The notes under the pieces were generated by a model that saw nothing but the letters and a program-made list of their open reading frames with translations, was not told the origin of the DNA and did no database searches. From Misgurnus anguillicaudatus (taxonomy: Eukaryota; Chordata; Actinopteri; Cypriniformes; Cobitidae), in the NCBI RefSeq assembly GCF_027580225.2, contig NC_073360.2, positions 11,958,501-12,022,500 of the forward strand: a stretch of DNA of 64,000 nucleotides, in the 5' to 3' direction. The first letter of the stretch is position 1; the number at the start of each line of letters is the position of its first letter. Both the position numbers and the translations under genes were made by a program. This document shows positions 27,413-38,919 of the stretch, piece after piece.

Positions 27413-27908
27413 CTCTTTCGCCACCATTGACGAGATATCTTGTCAATTAAGAGAAAACGCTTCCCTGCCAATGACGAGAATTTCCGGCTTTCCGCAATAC
27501 CGCTATTAACCACCAGGTGACGCACTTCCGCAACTTATACAACCCAGAAGTAACGCCTCACGCGAAAGAGAAAGAACTCCGTGTATGTTTTAAAGATCGC
27601 TCTGAATCTAATCTCTATCAAAAGTCTTTCGCAAAAATGGAATTATCTCAGCTTTTTGCTCAAAATTGGGTGATTTTGAAGAAACCTACCCATGTTTGAG
27701 AGGTGATTACAAGAGAACTACTAATGAAGGTAGGATGAAACGTTTTTTTTTGTATGAAAGCAGAGGGTCTGTTCTTTCATCTGATATATTGTTTGTTTAT
27801 ATATTTAAAGAAGAACATTTTCTGGAAGGCATTAAACTTTTGTGAAAATCATGAAAAATGCTGGCACTGACTGGCAACTTTAAAAAAAAAACGCTGGCGG
27901 GGACAGAG
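27413..27908. mobile_element. TTAA-target element (CTCTTTCGCCACC family), copy 1
   Basis: Flanked by TTAA at 27409-27412 and 27909-27912; the left TTAA is shared with the end of the preceding element, so one inserted into or beside the other. The ends are CTCTTTCGCCACCATTGACG and CGCTGGCGGGGACAGAG. The copy at 60193-60640 shares GACGAGATATCT, TTTCCGCAATACCGC and GATCGCTCTGAAT. The interior frame (27517-27699) is not a transposase. Confidence 0.8.
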
Positions 27909-27912
27909 TTAA

Positions 27913-29189
27913 ATTTAACTCAAGGGGAATTGCATTGTCAAAGTTTGCCTTGTCTGCTGAGATTGTAACAACGTTCAAGAAACAGCTGAAGACCACCTGC
28001 ACTTAACAAAAGTATAGTATTCCTATTAATAAAAAACCTAATGTGTATTAAATACAGAAACACGGCTACACTGTTATAAATGCAGCATTTTTATCAAATT
28101 AACATACATTTTTATGTTACTTTTAAGTTCTTTTAACGTCATGCTGTATTCTTTTTATAGTAAAACAACATCTGCAAATTCCCCTACAATTATGTGTTCA
28201 GATCCACAATGAAAGAAATACTCCAGGTGCAGTTTAACATTGAATAAAATATGCATTGCTCAGTCCTGTTTTTAATTTTAGCCCTTCAACAATTCTGTGT
28301 TTATGTAGTTTGCTCCCCCCTACACCCTTGCAACCATAACAATGACATTACACATGAATTTATTATTTAGAACAAGTGGTGCTGTTATTCATGCAAAATG
28401 CTGAGAGTCCACATCCACTGTAAAACACGGCTTCTTGGGGCTTATACCTGATAATGTTTTTTTTTTAAAAACACACATGTAATATTGTTTCTAAAAGTAT
28501 GTAGTTCTTCATGAACAATTGAATAAAGTAGTTGCCAGGCAGCACAGATGCAGTTGCATAGTAATCGCAAGGTCCAGTTGCGCAAAGTCACAGCTGTATG
28601 CTAATTTATCACGGCTCTATCATTCCTATTCAAGGACCAGAACTAGCCTGTCCATTTTGTTTTTATAAATGAGACATCCACATGAAACATGATTTGAGTT
28701 TTATTACCGGTAACTTGTAAAACAAAATTGGAACCTCAAGATTAAATATACAATTTTTTTGTAAACGTGATTTTGTATTGACTATTTCATTAATATATTA
28801 GTTACAACATAACAAGTCAGTCTTTGAATTATTTGAAATGTTCTAACACTCGCGTGTTGCCAAAGATAACAATAAAATTGATAAATGGTTTCATCAGACG
28901 CACATAGGTTGTCACGGTTACGCACCTGGCCCGAAGTTAAAGAGCAACTATCATCAGATTAACGATTTTACATTTGCTTTGGTGTGTAAGTGTGTATTAG
29001 TACATGTTAACGATATGCAAAAGGTACAAACCCCAAAGTAAACGATGACGTCGTTTCCAATGTAAATATCTTTTCTTAGACTACGACAAACACACAGATT
29101 GTTGGCAACAGTTTACTTCCTGGGTGGTTGACGTGAACAAGAACGACATTATCATAATTCATCCCATTTTTGACTCGGCCTGTAAGTTA
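27913..29189. other. unannotated stretch
   Basis: No coding exon or delimited repeat was recognised, apart from an isolated AGTTAAAGAGCAACTATCA near 28936 resembling the left end of the next element. Confidence 0.4.
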
Positions 29190-30641
29190 AAGAGCCACAC
29201 AGATCCAAAATCGAAAATGACATGTATTTCAGTGTCAAGTAGCTGTCTATCAATGTAAACAATGTGCAAAGCAGTTAAACCAAAAAGTGCATGCTTAATA
29301 AAATTATTGGCTTCTAAAGTAGGGAGTCGACTCTGAATCGCTGAAACGAGTGGTCATATGGATTGAATCGTCTGCCTGTCTTTATTCACGTAATTCCAAC
29401 ACTTTGCATAATAATCTCCTTGCCTGGGAGAAACGAAAACTCTGACCTGCCCACATACACTTCAGCTATTTAGTGTGTAAACATCATATCACGCTGTGTT
29501 TTCAGTTTGGGTTGTTTTCACTACTAAAGGATGAAGATATATGAAGAATCTGTGGTTAAAATTACTTTTCCATGGAGGGATTTACTAGACATTTGGCAAT
29601 GAAAGATGGTTCAGTACCCACTTTATTTGGAACAACATGCGTCTCTTAAAGGCAGAGTCCACGATGTTTGAAAAATGCTTTGGAAAAGGAGACGGGCCGA
29701 CTACCAAAACCAACTTATAGCCAATCAGCAGTAAGGAGCGTGTCTACTAACAGACATCCTTGCCGGGTTGCGTATGTGTGGGGCGGGTCTATCAACAGAA
29801 GGTCCAGATTCTATTGGGGTAGGGGCGTGTTTGTTTAGGTGATTTCAAATATCAACATTGGCTTTTAAACATCGTGGATTCCGCCTTTAACCACAACCTG
29901 TAAGTATGATTATAGCTACATACATACTTGCTTAAATGAGTGTAAAAATTTTAATGTCTGTCGTTGTTGACTTGGACTAATGATGAATGATGTGTATTGA
30001 TGTTGGTGTTTAAACTCTTAATATACTGTCAGAGAGTCACGTTAGCAAGCGGCTAACGCATACACTTGTGTTTACATTTTTGCTACAGCCCGGTTAGCTT
30101 ACATACTTGCTTAAATGAGTGTAAAATGTTAGTTTCTGTCGTCGTTTTTATTGCTTGGAGTAATGATGAATGATGTGTATTGATGTTGGTGTTTAAACTC
30201 TTAATATACTGTCAGAGTGAACTTACGGTTTTGCTATGGCCCGGTTAGTTAACAAATCCTTAAATGTTTTTGTCGTCATTTTTATTGCTTGAATTAATGA
30301 TGAATGATATGTATTGATGTCGATAATGTCTTCTCAGTAAATTATGTTAGCACTAGGTCAATACATGTTGCACTACAATATTGTTGGTCTGTGCCACTGA
30401 TCTGTGGTCTGTGCGGAGACTCTATCAGTTGACCAATCAGAGCAGAGTAGGCTACTGAAAGGTGGGGTTTAGGCAGACTGAGTCCTTGAACGGCTTCACA
30501 CGAATCGTTTGGGGATCTCTGAGAAATGGGGTAAATTTATATTTTGAGAAAATTACAGTGTTTTTTGAGCTTGCATGCATTTAAACCTGTTGTCCGGGAA
30601 CAGTGATAGGATGCTTAAATTTAGCATCTTACTGGCTCTTT
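29190..30641 (+). mobile_element. 1.45-kb DNA element with internal tandem repeats, copy 1 (inverted partner at 59058)
   Basis: Short inverted ends (AAAGAGCC left, GGCTCTTT right) bound a stretch that is the reverse complement of 59058-60752 apart from separate insertions in each copy. Inside, a unit of about 140-180 bp containing AATGATGAATGATGTGTATT and TTAAACTCTTAATATACTG is repeated three times (about 29920-30350). Both copies lack coding capacity. This copy carries the nested element at 29650-29887. Confidence 0.75.
29650..29887. mobile_element. TAA-target inverted-repeat element nested in the 1.45-kb element
   Basis: Ends AGGCAGAGTCCACGATGTTT and the inverse AAACATCGTGGATTCCGCCT are flanked by TAA at 29647-29649 and 29888-29890. 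The inverted partner element has an uninterrupted, empty version of this site near 59805-59815 (GGTTGTGGTTAGGAAACGCG), which proves insertion. A TAA target is typical of PIF/Harbinger-type MITEs. A related copy lies at 31032-31220. Confidence 0.85.
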
Positions 30642-31031
30642 GACTCCTGTCAGCATTGCGAACGAATCTTTGAAACATGGTAAGGAGCTTCACATTTCTG
30701 GCTGACGTCAAATGTATTCAGGACAATCACAATGTACTGATTAGTTGGCCAATCATGGACACAAAGCTTGTCAGATTGATGAGTTTTGTACAAAATCAAT
30801 GCATTTGAGGAAGGCAGGATATCTAGAGCTATAAAAATGTACGGTATGTGGAAATTAATTAAGCCACAGAAAAATAAGGCTACTTACCAACAAAACTACA
30901 ATGTATCATTTAATATATTTATAATATATATAATATATATAACAACAGTGCTGTTGTTGTCCTGTCAGTATCAAGTACTACAAAGTTGTGTAAAATGTGA
31001 CAATTTTACAATAAAATGTGAATTCTTATTT

Positions 31032-31220
31032 TAGGGGTGCATGATTTTTGAAAAACACTTTGGAAAAGGGAGTCAGGCCGAGTACAAATCAGCCAATCAG
31101 CAGTAAGGGCGTGTCTACTAACCGACATCGTTGCCTGGGTTGCATATGTGTGGGGCGGGTTTGTTTAGGTGATTTCAAATTTCAACATTGGCTTTCAGAA
31201 ATCATGCACCCCGCCTTTAA
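31032..31220. mobile_element. second copy of the TAA-target inverted-repeat element
   Basis: It shares AATCAGCAGTAAGG, GCGTGTCTACTAAC, TGTGTGGGGCGGG and GGTGATTTCAAAT with 29650-29887 but lacks about 50 bp in the middle. The ends are GGGGTGCATGATTTTTGAAA and ATCATGCACCCCGCC. Confidence 0.75.
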
Positions 31221-32149
31221 TCAGCAATCCAACTTGCAAAAAGCAGCACATTTCATACATTAAAACAAATGCTTATTTTAGTGATCAAAGCCATTTTCCA
31301 GAAATGTGGTATAAATTGGAGTATCTGTAAATGATAAACAAAGCCTCAAGGCTTTTAATCATATATTTATGTAGAAAGTCAGATTCATTTGATGGCTTTG
31401 ATTTGCAGAGTAATTCTGGATTGATGTTCAATCTGAAATAAATATGCTAGACTATTTGTTCAAAACTGATCTCTTTCTATTATATTCACCACACATGTAA
31501 GAATTGTGTCCCCAGCGACTAAAATGCTTCCGGCAAAAAGCTGAGAAACAAGAATCACATACACATTTGGCAGACACATTGAGGCAGTGCTGTACATTCA
31601 AGCTTTAGATTTTACCTGAGATCAAAACAAATAAAACAAATCTCATTGGGATGTAGATTGACTTAAAAGTAGTCATAATATCGAATCAACCATCTGAATG
31701 AGATATAGTGGATGGTTTAACCCTCCGGGTGCCGTCTGAAAGGTTTTCATTATGATTCAGAAAGTTTACATCTTTCTAATTTCCTCTAAGTCATTTGAAT
31801 TTATTGAGTTTGCTAGATATATTAGAGTTGAATTGCTTCCCAACACAACAACATTTGATTTATTTGTACGCAATATTAAGTTAGTGTGGAGGATCTCTCT
31901 AGACTGTAAATTGTGTGTATGCGTGTATATTATAACAGGTAACGTTAGGTGTTTTAAATCGCTTACTTGTTGATGAGCAGCCCATAAAGCAGGCGAATTA
32001 CCAAAGCTCCATCTCATAGGGCGAAATCCAATCGGAAGTGAACATCCCGACCCTTCCACAAAGGGCAGCCCTTAAATTGGGAACTCTGGAAGGTGACGGG
32101 TAATTGTACCTCATAACGTGGCTGTTTGTAAGAAACTTGGCGATAGGAG
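31221..32149. other. unannotated stretch
   Basis: No gene was recognised. The overlapping frames at 31752-31973 and 31766-32059 have no features. Confidence 0.4.
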
Positions 32150-32319
32150 TAAAGAAAACGATGTAATTTTGTGTTTATCCCGACAGACCGTTGTGTGGCG
32201 TCCCCTTCTCGAAGTGCACTTCAAGGGCGCAAAAACGCCGATTGGAGTTCGCCCATAAACTTGCCGCGAGCCTGAGTGACTCCTGTAAAAGTGTCGTCGG
32301 TTGGCCGGATATCGCTGAG
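32150..32319 (+). promoter_or_regulatory. GC-richer possible promoter and first exon of the small downstream gene
   Basis: The stretch is rich in CG dinucleotides (GGGCGCAAAAACGCCG, TTGCCGCGAGCCTGAG, GTCGTCGGTTGGCCGG) against an AT-rich background. It ends at a candidate donor GAG|GTAGGA after 32319. Joining it in phase 0 to the exon at 34034 leaves the frame open but adds no ATG, so it would be mainly untranslated. This is inference from composition and splice fit only. Confidence 0.35.
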
Positions 32320-32873
32320 GTAGGATTGCATTATATATATAACCTTCTTATTTCTTAGGTTTAATAGCGGATGTTATTTGTTTAGCAAAATTGATTGATA
32401 GATTGATTTAATCTTTCAAATGTAAATTGTCTGGTACTGATAAAGTGGTCGACTTGAATCAAGTATATTTACACAAAAGGGCAGTTATGACATCCATTAA
32501 ACGTGAACATGTGGAGAGGGGCGCGCATGCGCGAGGACAAAAATCCTTCATTTCTCGTTATCTTTGATTACGTGTAAAGTTATAATGCCTTCGGGCCTTA
32601 TTCATACCATAGACTATAAAAGATTCATATTGGTTGACAAAAGACACTTTCTATGCATACTGAATTGTTAACATTTTCAACACGGTTGAATTTACTGCCA
32701 TCTTTGGTCAAACAAAGGAAGTTACAAAACTTGTTACCTAATTTGAACACATAAAAAACATTTTTTAAAAGACCCACAAGAAAAAAAATTATGTATTTTA
32801 ATTTTTATAATCTGTTAAAATTACAATAAAATACTGTAGTGTTTTTTAAAATTAATTAGTAAATATTAAAGTA

Positions 32874-33732
32874 GGGGAGAGAGGGGCACAACCTTACGCT
32901 TTTTGGCTTTGGCTCTACCATTCAAAAAATATTTAAGTTAGATAAATCATTTTTTACACAATCAACAAGCACATCTCTGCTACAAATGAACACTTAAAGT
33001 TGTTTGTGGGACCTGCTGTTATCGTACAATTGCACTGAAAGTGACAGGAGTGCAAACGTTACAACTTACCCCATAGGTGGGGTTAAATGTAACAAATAGA
33101 GGGTTTGCTGTAACACTTGCTAGAAAATTTTGTTAAAAGACAAATAATTCAATAAAATTCTGTCTATATACTAAAGGTGGATATTGTTTATATATCTGCC
33201 TATAATAGATTGATATCCAGACATTCATCCATCCATGATCCTTCATCTAACCATCTTTGTATTCTGCATCAATGCATAGATTGAACAATTAAGACAAAAA
33301 AAAAGATAATTGTCAGTTATTAAATATTTCCCCTGATATTGTATTAACAGTAATCATTTTGTTGAATAGTATTTACATACTGTGTGACAACTAACCCCGC
33401 TGTGTAAAAATGTTTTCAATCCAGGCTATCAGTTACTAGTTGCTGACATGTTTCAAAATGGTGTTATGTTTTATGTAACAAGACAGTGATTAAAATAATA
33501 TAAGGTTGGATTTGGTGACTTACTTAGAAATTTACTTTCATGACTCCAAAACACCCTTTGTTCAATATCTTAACCAAAACACATCAAAACCTTTCACAAA
33601 TTCACAGGAGATCATCTTCTGACATTAAGAGAAAAAAGACCAAAAGCACAGATTGCTCAGCCCTGTATACATACTGTATGTAAAGTAGCTGCGTTACAAT
33701 TAATCCTACATAGGTTTGTACCCGCTCACCCC
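32874..33732. mobile_element. inverted-repeat element with TA flanks
   Basis: The left end GGGGAGAGAGGGGCACAACC and the inverse of the right end (GGGGTGAGCGGGTACAAACC) match at most positions, and TA lies directly outside both ends, as for mariner-like elements. Interior text such as TTACCCCATAGGTGGGGTTA is palindromic. It lies in the presumed intron of the small gene and has no coding content. Confidence 0.65.
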
Positions 33733-34063
33733 TATACTACAGTATTTAGTACAACTAACAATTTACACAATCACAAGATAATCACAAGATACTATACATA
33801 TCTAACAATTATTGTGGTATTCTGCAGTTTACTGCTGTTTACTATAGTAAATACTAAAAAAACAATACTTTTTCATATCTGTATTAATACTTTTTGGTTA
33901 AAATAATTACCATATGACAAGGCTCATGTGACCTTGAAGATTAAATATTACATAAAAATTGCTAATATATGAGAGTAAGTAGGGTACCTGATGATTTTTT
34001 GTGATGATGATTTAATTGTATTTAAACAATCAGGGTGACTTCAACCAAGATCCAAAGGAGCAA

Positions 34064-34241
34064 ATGCATTCGAACCAGTGCCATAAGTTAAGGTGGAGAC
34101 AGAAGTTTACCAAAAAGAAAAAAACTCATTGGATAAATGAGAAGAACTTCAAATCACAGCACTTTAGAGAGAAGGAGGACTGGGATAAGGAGATTGAGGA
34201 GTGTTTACTTACCACAAAAGAACAGAGCCAACCCCCTTATG
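34064..34241 (+). CDS. small basic/acidic protein, first coding exon
   Basis: First coding part (59 residues plus one base) of a predicted 115-residue protein completed by 34355-34524. An acceptor at 34031-34033 opens the exon at 34034; the ATG at 34064 is the first in frame and the frame is open upstream of it. The exon ends at donor G|GTAATT after 34241. The encoded part is very basic at the start (KLRWRQKFTKKKKTHW) and then acidic (EKEDWDKEIEECL). The EDWD-E pattern followed by a Pro-Pro-Tyr-Asp at the splice junction, with the AED end of the next exon, loosely recalls COPRS, the nuclear adaptor of the arginine methyltransferase PRMT5, but human COPRS is longer and the likeness is short. 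Treated as unidentified. Confidence 0.55.
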
Positions 34242-34354
34242 GTAATTTCATACATGATTAATTGGATACATTTGGGGGGGGGGGGGGCAGTTTATAGCTT
34301 AAAGCTGTTTTGAGTTATTGTCTACTATTTCTAACCATAGCCATGTTTCAACAG

Positions 34355-34524
34355 ATCCTGGAGATGAACTGAATACAACAGAGATGGTTCAGTGTGACGT
34401 CCAAAATAGCACAAGCTTCAGCCAGGACCACTACACGCCAGTAGTTCACCACAAACGGCCTGTCAAATGGGTCCGCTGTATTTACACCGTAGTGGCTGAC
34501 CAGTTTGCTAATGCTGAGGATTAA
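34355..34524 (+). CDS. small basic/acidic protein, last exon
   Basis: An acceptor CAACAG at 34349-34354 joins in phase 1 to the exon ending at 34241, creating an Asp codon across the junction. The 55 complete codons run from PGDELNTTEMVQCDV to a C-terminus ADQFANAED, then TAA at 34522-34524. Phase matching, both consensus splice sites and a single open product support a real gene end. The tail QF-x-x-AED is the best point of similarity to COPRS. No confident polyadenylation signal was picked out. The exon could also be a retained piece of a lineage-specific gene. Confidence 0.6.
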
Positions 34525-36115
34525 GGCAGCCCACTGTACCATGTTTTATGTTTTTTACTAAAAAATATTTCATTTTATGTATTAGTTAATTCATTAATAG
34601 ATGTTATTTTATAATCTTCTCAGTTCATGGAAATGATCTTTTAAGTATTTGTTGAGTTTTTAGTGTGCTTTCATTATAGGAAATTAAATGGATATGTTAA
34701 GTGTTTCATTGTTTAGTACCATCAACTCTTGCCTGATGCAAATTTATGTTTCAGTGTTAATCTAAGCACAGTTTTGAATTGGGTTACAGTGTATCTTTAA
34801 AAGAAACTGTATTAAACAGAGAGAGAAACTGTTCTTCGCGTGTGCATGTAATTATAATAATTAATCAGTATGTACATAAATATATCAATAGGAAATACAA
34901 TCAATGACATCCATAACAGTAGTAAAATAATATTAATAGCTTCATCAGGATTAGAGGGGGGAGTTTAAGAAAAAAGGACAGAGTAATAGTAATAATATTA
35001 GTTTCATCAGAACTGGGTGAGAGTTGGAGAATAAGGGACAGAGTAGATAGTGGTTGTGATAATAAATAATAATAATTTTCTTTGAATGCTGCCTCTGATC
35101 CCACTGCGGCCACATTGTACGCCCGTCCTCAACCTATGTCACGTCATAGCTGGGTATTAGGGACAGATGGTGCACAGCGCTCAGGAGCCACCAACACCCT
35201 CCCTGGAAACGTTTTGCCCCAGGCCACCACCTACACGCCACGCTTACTATGTTTCACATTTTTTTATATTTTTAATGCATGGGTGTGTATTTATGTGTCA
35301 TAACTAGTGTGCATGGTGGGGAATGCAGCCCTGGAAAAAGGTCTGGCCAACACACACTTCTCACTTACCCGAAGTTATATTTTACTGTTTGTGTGTGTTT
35401 ATGTCTGCAAAAATACCAACTTATGTTTGGTGCATTAATAAAAACGTGCAGTGAAGAACTATCTCAGGGCAAGGGTCAGGTCAACAGTCATGCCACACTA
35501 ACCCTGCATTTTATACTGTTATGTCTATGTATGTTAACTAAGATGTGATGCATTAAGAGAAATGAGGCGAGTAAAACAAAGAAGCCCAAGGAGAAATTAC
35601 GAGTAGATGGCAAGGAGGCAGACACTGAGCCTAATGACACACCCACCCACAACCATCCCTCATGGTGCCGGACAGGCAAATAGGGGACCAGGGAACGGAG
35701 AAAAAAAGAAATAGGTAATAGTTAAGGAAATATAATGATACCATATATGTTTATAATAACTTTTAGTTAACAATGTCAAGAGTAATAATAATCTTTACTA
35801 TGTCCACTCCCCCTAAATCAGATATCCAACTTGATGCTTTCCTTGTGGATGGTCTCAGACAAAGAAAAACACTGATCTATGGCAGTTGAAAGGTGTCGAG
35901 AGGTAACCAGGATTCTTGTGATCATGAACAGAAGTGGACAGGCTTTCCATTGAAATATAATTTATTAGCAAGTTTTTTTCAGAGCGAGATATGTATGGTG
36001 TTTTTTGATTTACAGATCATGAGGATAGTTTGGATTAAAAAAAATCTTAAAAGGCACCTTTTATGCAAATAGTTTACAAGGTGTTAGGACATAAATGTGT
36101 GTTGGCAGTGTGTGA
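34525..36115. other. unannotated stretch
   Basis: A 3' untranslated region of the small gene may extend into this stretch. A short poly-G run lies just upstream, in its last intron near 34274-34287. The frames at 35082-35679 have no recognisable features and are not called. Confidence 0.4.
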
Positions 36116-36123
36116 ACACAACC

Positions 36124-36994
36124 CAGGGCCGGCGTCAAGGGGGGGCATTCGCGGGCCGTGCCCCCCCAAACAGGTTGTTGTGCCCCTACACAGTTTTTTA
36201 TTAATTTAATATATATCAAGAATAATTAAACATTGAATGTTTCATGACTTTTAATGTAATCAAATGAGGAAAATATAGTTGATGTATGTTTTCTTTAATT
36301 AAAATAGACCAGTTCTCTGATTGGTTGTATTGCGGAGCCTCATGCGTCTTTACGTCTTTAGCATATTTGTGACTTGATACTAGCAATGTGTTTTTTCGCG
36401 GCATTTTATGGATCGTGTAAAATATGAATATTAAAACATTTAGAACGAACCAGCACCGCCTGCTCCATCTGACTTCATGCAAACACCGATTGGATTAGAG
36501 GTCGAGGTGGAATTTACAAATCTACAGGAAACTGTATTAAGGAAGTTTAAAGTTCGTACACGCCGGCTTCAGCTATTTTAAAGGTATGTTAGCTTTGTTT
36601 TAATTTGCGTAAGCTTATATGTGAAGTGTGGCTATAGACCGTTAACAGCAATACGACGTGATTATGGTAAAGCGGCTTTTAGGACGCGGTGTGCGCTGCG
36701 CTATAAAACACATTCATTTCAATGGCTTGCGCCACGCGAGGGCTATTGTTGTTGCATCGAGCTTGCGCTCACGCCGCGGTCAAAGTTCAAAATAGTTTAA
36801 CTTTTGCGCATAGTTTGTGATCTTCTGCACTTTAAACGGGAAATGAGCTGACAGTCTGTACCAGTTGTATGAGTGTGTGCTTGCACTGTATTTGTTGTTT
36901 TAATGTCTTGTTTTTGCAAGTTATTGTTGCTAATTGCGTGCCCCCCGTTGGAAGCCACGTGCCCCCTGTTAGTTATGGTCTGGCGCTGGCTCTG
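36124..36994 (+). mobile_element. hAT-like element with exact 8-bp target duplication
   Basis: The ends are CAGGGCCGGCGTCA and TGGCGCTGGCTCTG, imperfect inverted repeats with the CAG...CTG termini of hAT elements. The flanks are identical 8-mers, ACACAACC at 36116-36123 and 36995-37002. The first 400 bp match 19326-19752. Subterminal G and C runs (AAGGGGGGGCATTCGCGGGC, GTGCCCCCTGTTAG) are typical of this local family. At 871 bp there is no transposase. Confidence 0.92.
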
Positions 36995-37061
36995 ACACAA
37001 CCACCCTACAATGAAAAAATACACATGCTTGTCCTTTTTAATCCCCATTAAACCAGAGCCG

Positions 37062-37450
37062 TCTCATTAGACATGCTGTTTTGATTCTCTTGTTAATGTG
37101 ATGTCACGCTTATAAAGCCCCACCCACGGCCATTGACTGACAGTCCTGCATTCCCATAGTTTTCACCCTTAGTAAGTTGTATCTTGTCTGCCATATATAT
37201 TATTGTCTCTAACTGTATTCACATGAATCAGATGTATTTTAACTGAAAGTACCCAGTGAAAGGAAGTGTAGCTCTGTACCTCATTTGCATTTAAAGTTAC
37301 ACACACGAAAAACAGTGCATTTTTGCTCCCACCCAAATAGGGGCATTTTAGACATGCTATAACAAATGATCTGTGGGGTATTTTGAGCTAAAACTTCACT
37401 TGCACACCTTATTTCAAATCTTACAAATTGACATAATAGGTGCCCTTTAA
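37062..37450. repeat. diverged member of the TTAAAGGGGACA family
   Basis: GACATGCTATAACAAATGAT, GGGTATTTTGAGCTAAAACT and ATAATAGGTGCCCTTTAA correspond to the right half of the element at 24041-24445. The left end is not clear. Confidence 0.5.
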
Positions 37451-38848
37451 AGTGGAACTGAAAATGAGTAGCCTAATACTTTGCTATATATTGTAGTTTC
37501 TCTAGGTGGCAGTTCGGTTCAGTCTACAGGTACTGTAACCTGGTGCGAAACATACACCACCTGAAAGTTGTTCAATATGATTCAGATGTTTTCATTTTTC
37601 TGTTGTATTTTATTTCGTCTTGTGCTCAGTCATGCGAATTCGAGTTGTGTTTGTAATCGTCTACAGATGAGATACGCTAGAGTTCATCTTCACAGAAGAA
37701 TTGCTTCCCATCACCACCACCACAACATTTGATTTATTGTTAATGGGATTCACATTGGTCAACCTGTCCTTGTTTCTGAAACCATACTGAAGTACAATTC
37801 CACAAAATGCCCCACAACTGTTATTGTAACAACTGTCCTCCTCTAAAACAACAAGTTACAATATTACGACTTCATTCTCTGTCTGTTTTTTTTCCTCTGT
37901 GGCCCTAATGTTCTATCATTTTATATATAACCTTACAGTCTATTGGAAACTGTAAATAATCTAATGATAGCAACATCATCTAAAAATCACAATTTATCCA
38001 AAATTATTGAAATTAATGATCACAAACATTTAAAAAATGACAGTGGGTCTAGTTATATGTGATAACAATGTATATTGGGCAGTGAAATAACTATTGGTTT
38101 CCGTTTGTGGTGACTGCTGACTGACATAAGGGATAAGATTAAATAGATCCTGGAATTTAGCATGGTCTGGAGCAGGCTAGCTCCACAGAATAGATCTCCA
38201 TGGTAATTTATACCATAACATATCCTCCTGCCCCCTATCCAGCTTTAGTGCAACCAGATCACAGATAAATTGAGCTAGAATCACCAAGATATCCCAGCTT
38301 AATCCCTTATACTAGTTTTGTGCAATAGGCCCCTGGTTGGAACCCTATAATTATTAACATTTGATTTTAAACTATGTAATTCAAATGACAATAAGTAACG
38401 AATAAGTAACAAAAGCAGAAATCTATTAAGACATTACCTTTTTGTTGTTTGTTTACTGACCTATCAATCCTTTTTCATAATTGATCATCATAACTTTGGT
38501 TAACATTACACGTGTGGCTGTAGATAACTTTCTGAAGACAATTTAAAAAGGCAAAAGTTAATAAATGCTGAATTGGTCAAATATACATTGTTGTATTTCC
38601 ACCATTTTGATCTTATTTAGGCATTTATGACTTGAGGGAAATTTAGTATACTGATGTTTCAAATCAAATATTAATTTATTTATGACAGCTAGTACTTTTA
38701 TAAAGTTCTTTATTACAATATTTATTTATTTATTTATATAATAAAGATTTAATACATTTATTTCGTTACGCCTAACTGAGCGCAAGGGAGTGCATCCAAC
38801 AAACACATTGAGGTGTGTTTGACTTAACACCGCAGATGGCACGAGGTA
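37451..38848. other. unannotated stretch
   Basis: No coding exon or delimited repeat was recognised. Confidence 0.4.
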
Positions 38849-38919
38849 TGACATCAAAGTACCGCGAGAGTCATAAGAAAGCCCCGGAAACGGATCGAAC
38901 TCGCGGTACTTTGATGTCA
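38849..38919. repeat. CRE-like palindrome: perfect 20-bp arms, 31-bp loop
   Basis: TGACATCAAAGTACCGCGAG at 38849-38868 is perfectly complementary to 38900-38919. The arm carries a CRE-like half (TGACATCA) and a CpG-rich CCGCGAG core. A larger palindrome with the same core lies at 55819-55980, and an isolated arm at about 19243. The neighbourhood to 39130 is CG-rich and ends in GCGGAG|TAAGTT-like text, so a promoter or first exon of a non-coding transcript is possible but unproven. Confidence 0.8.
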
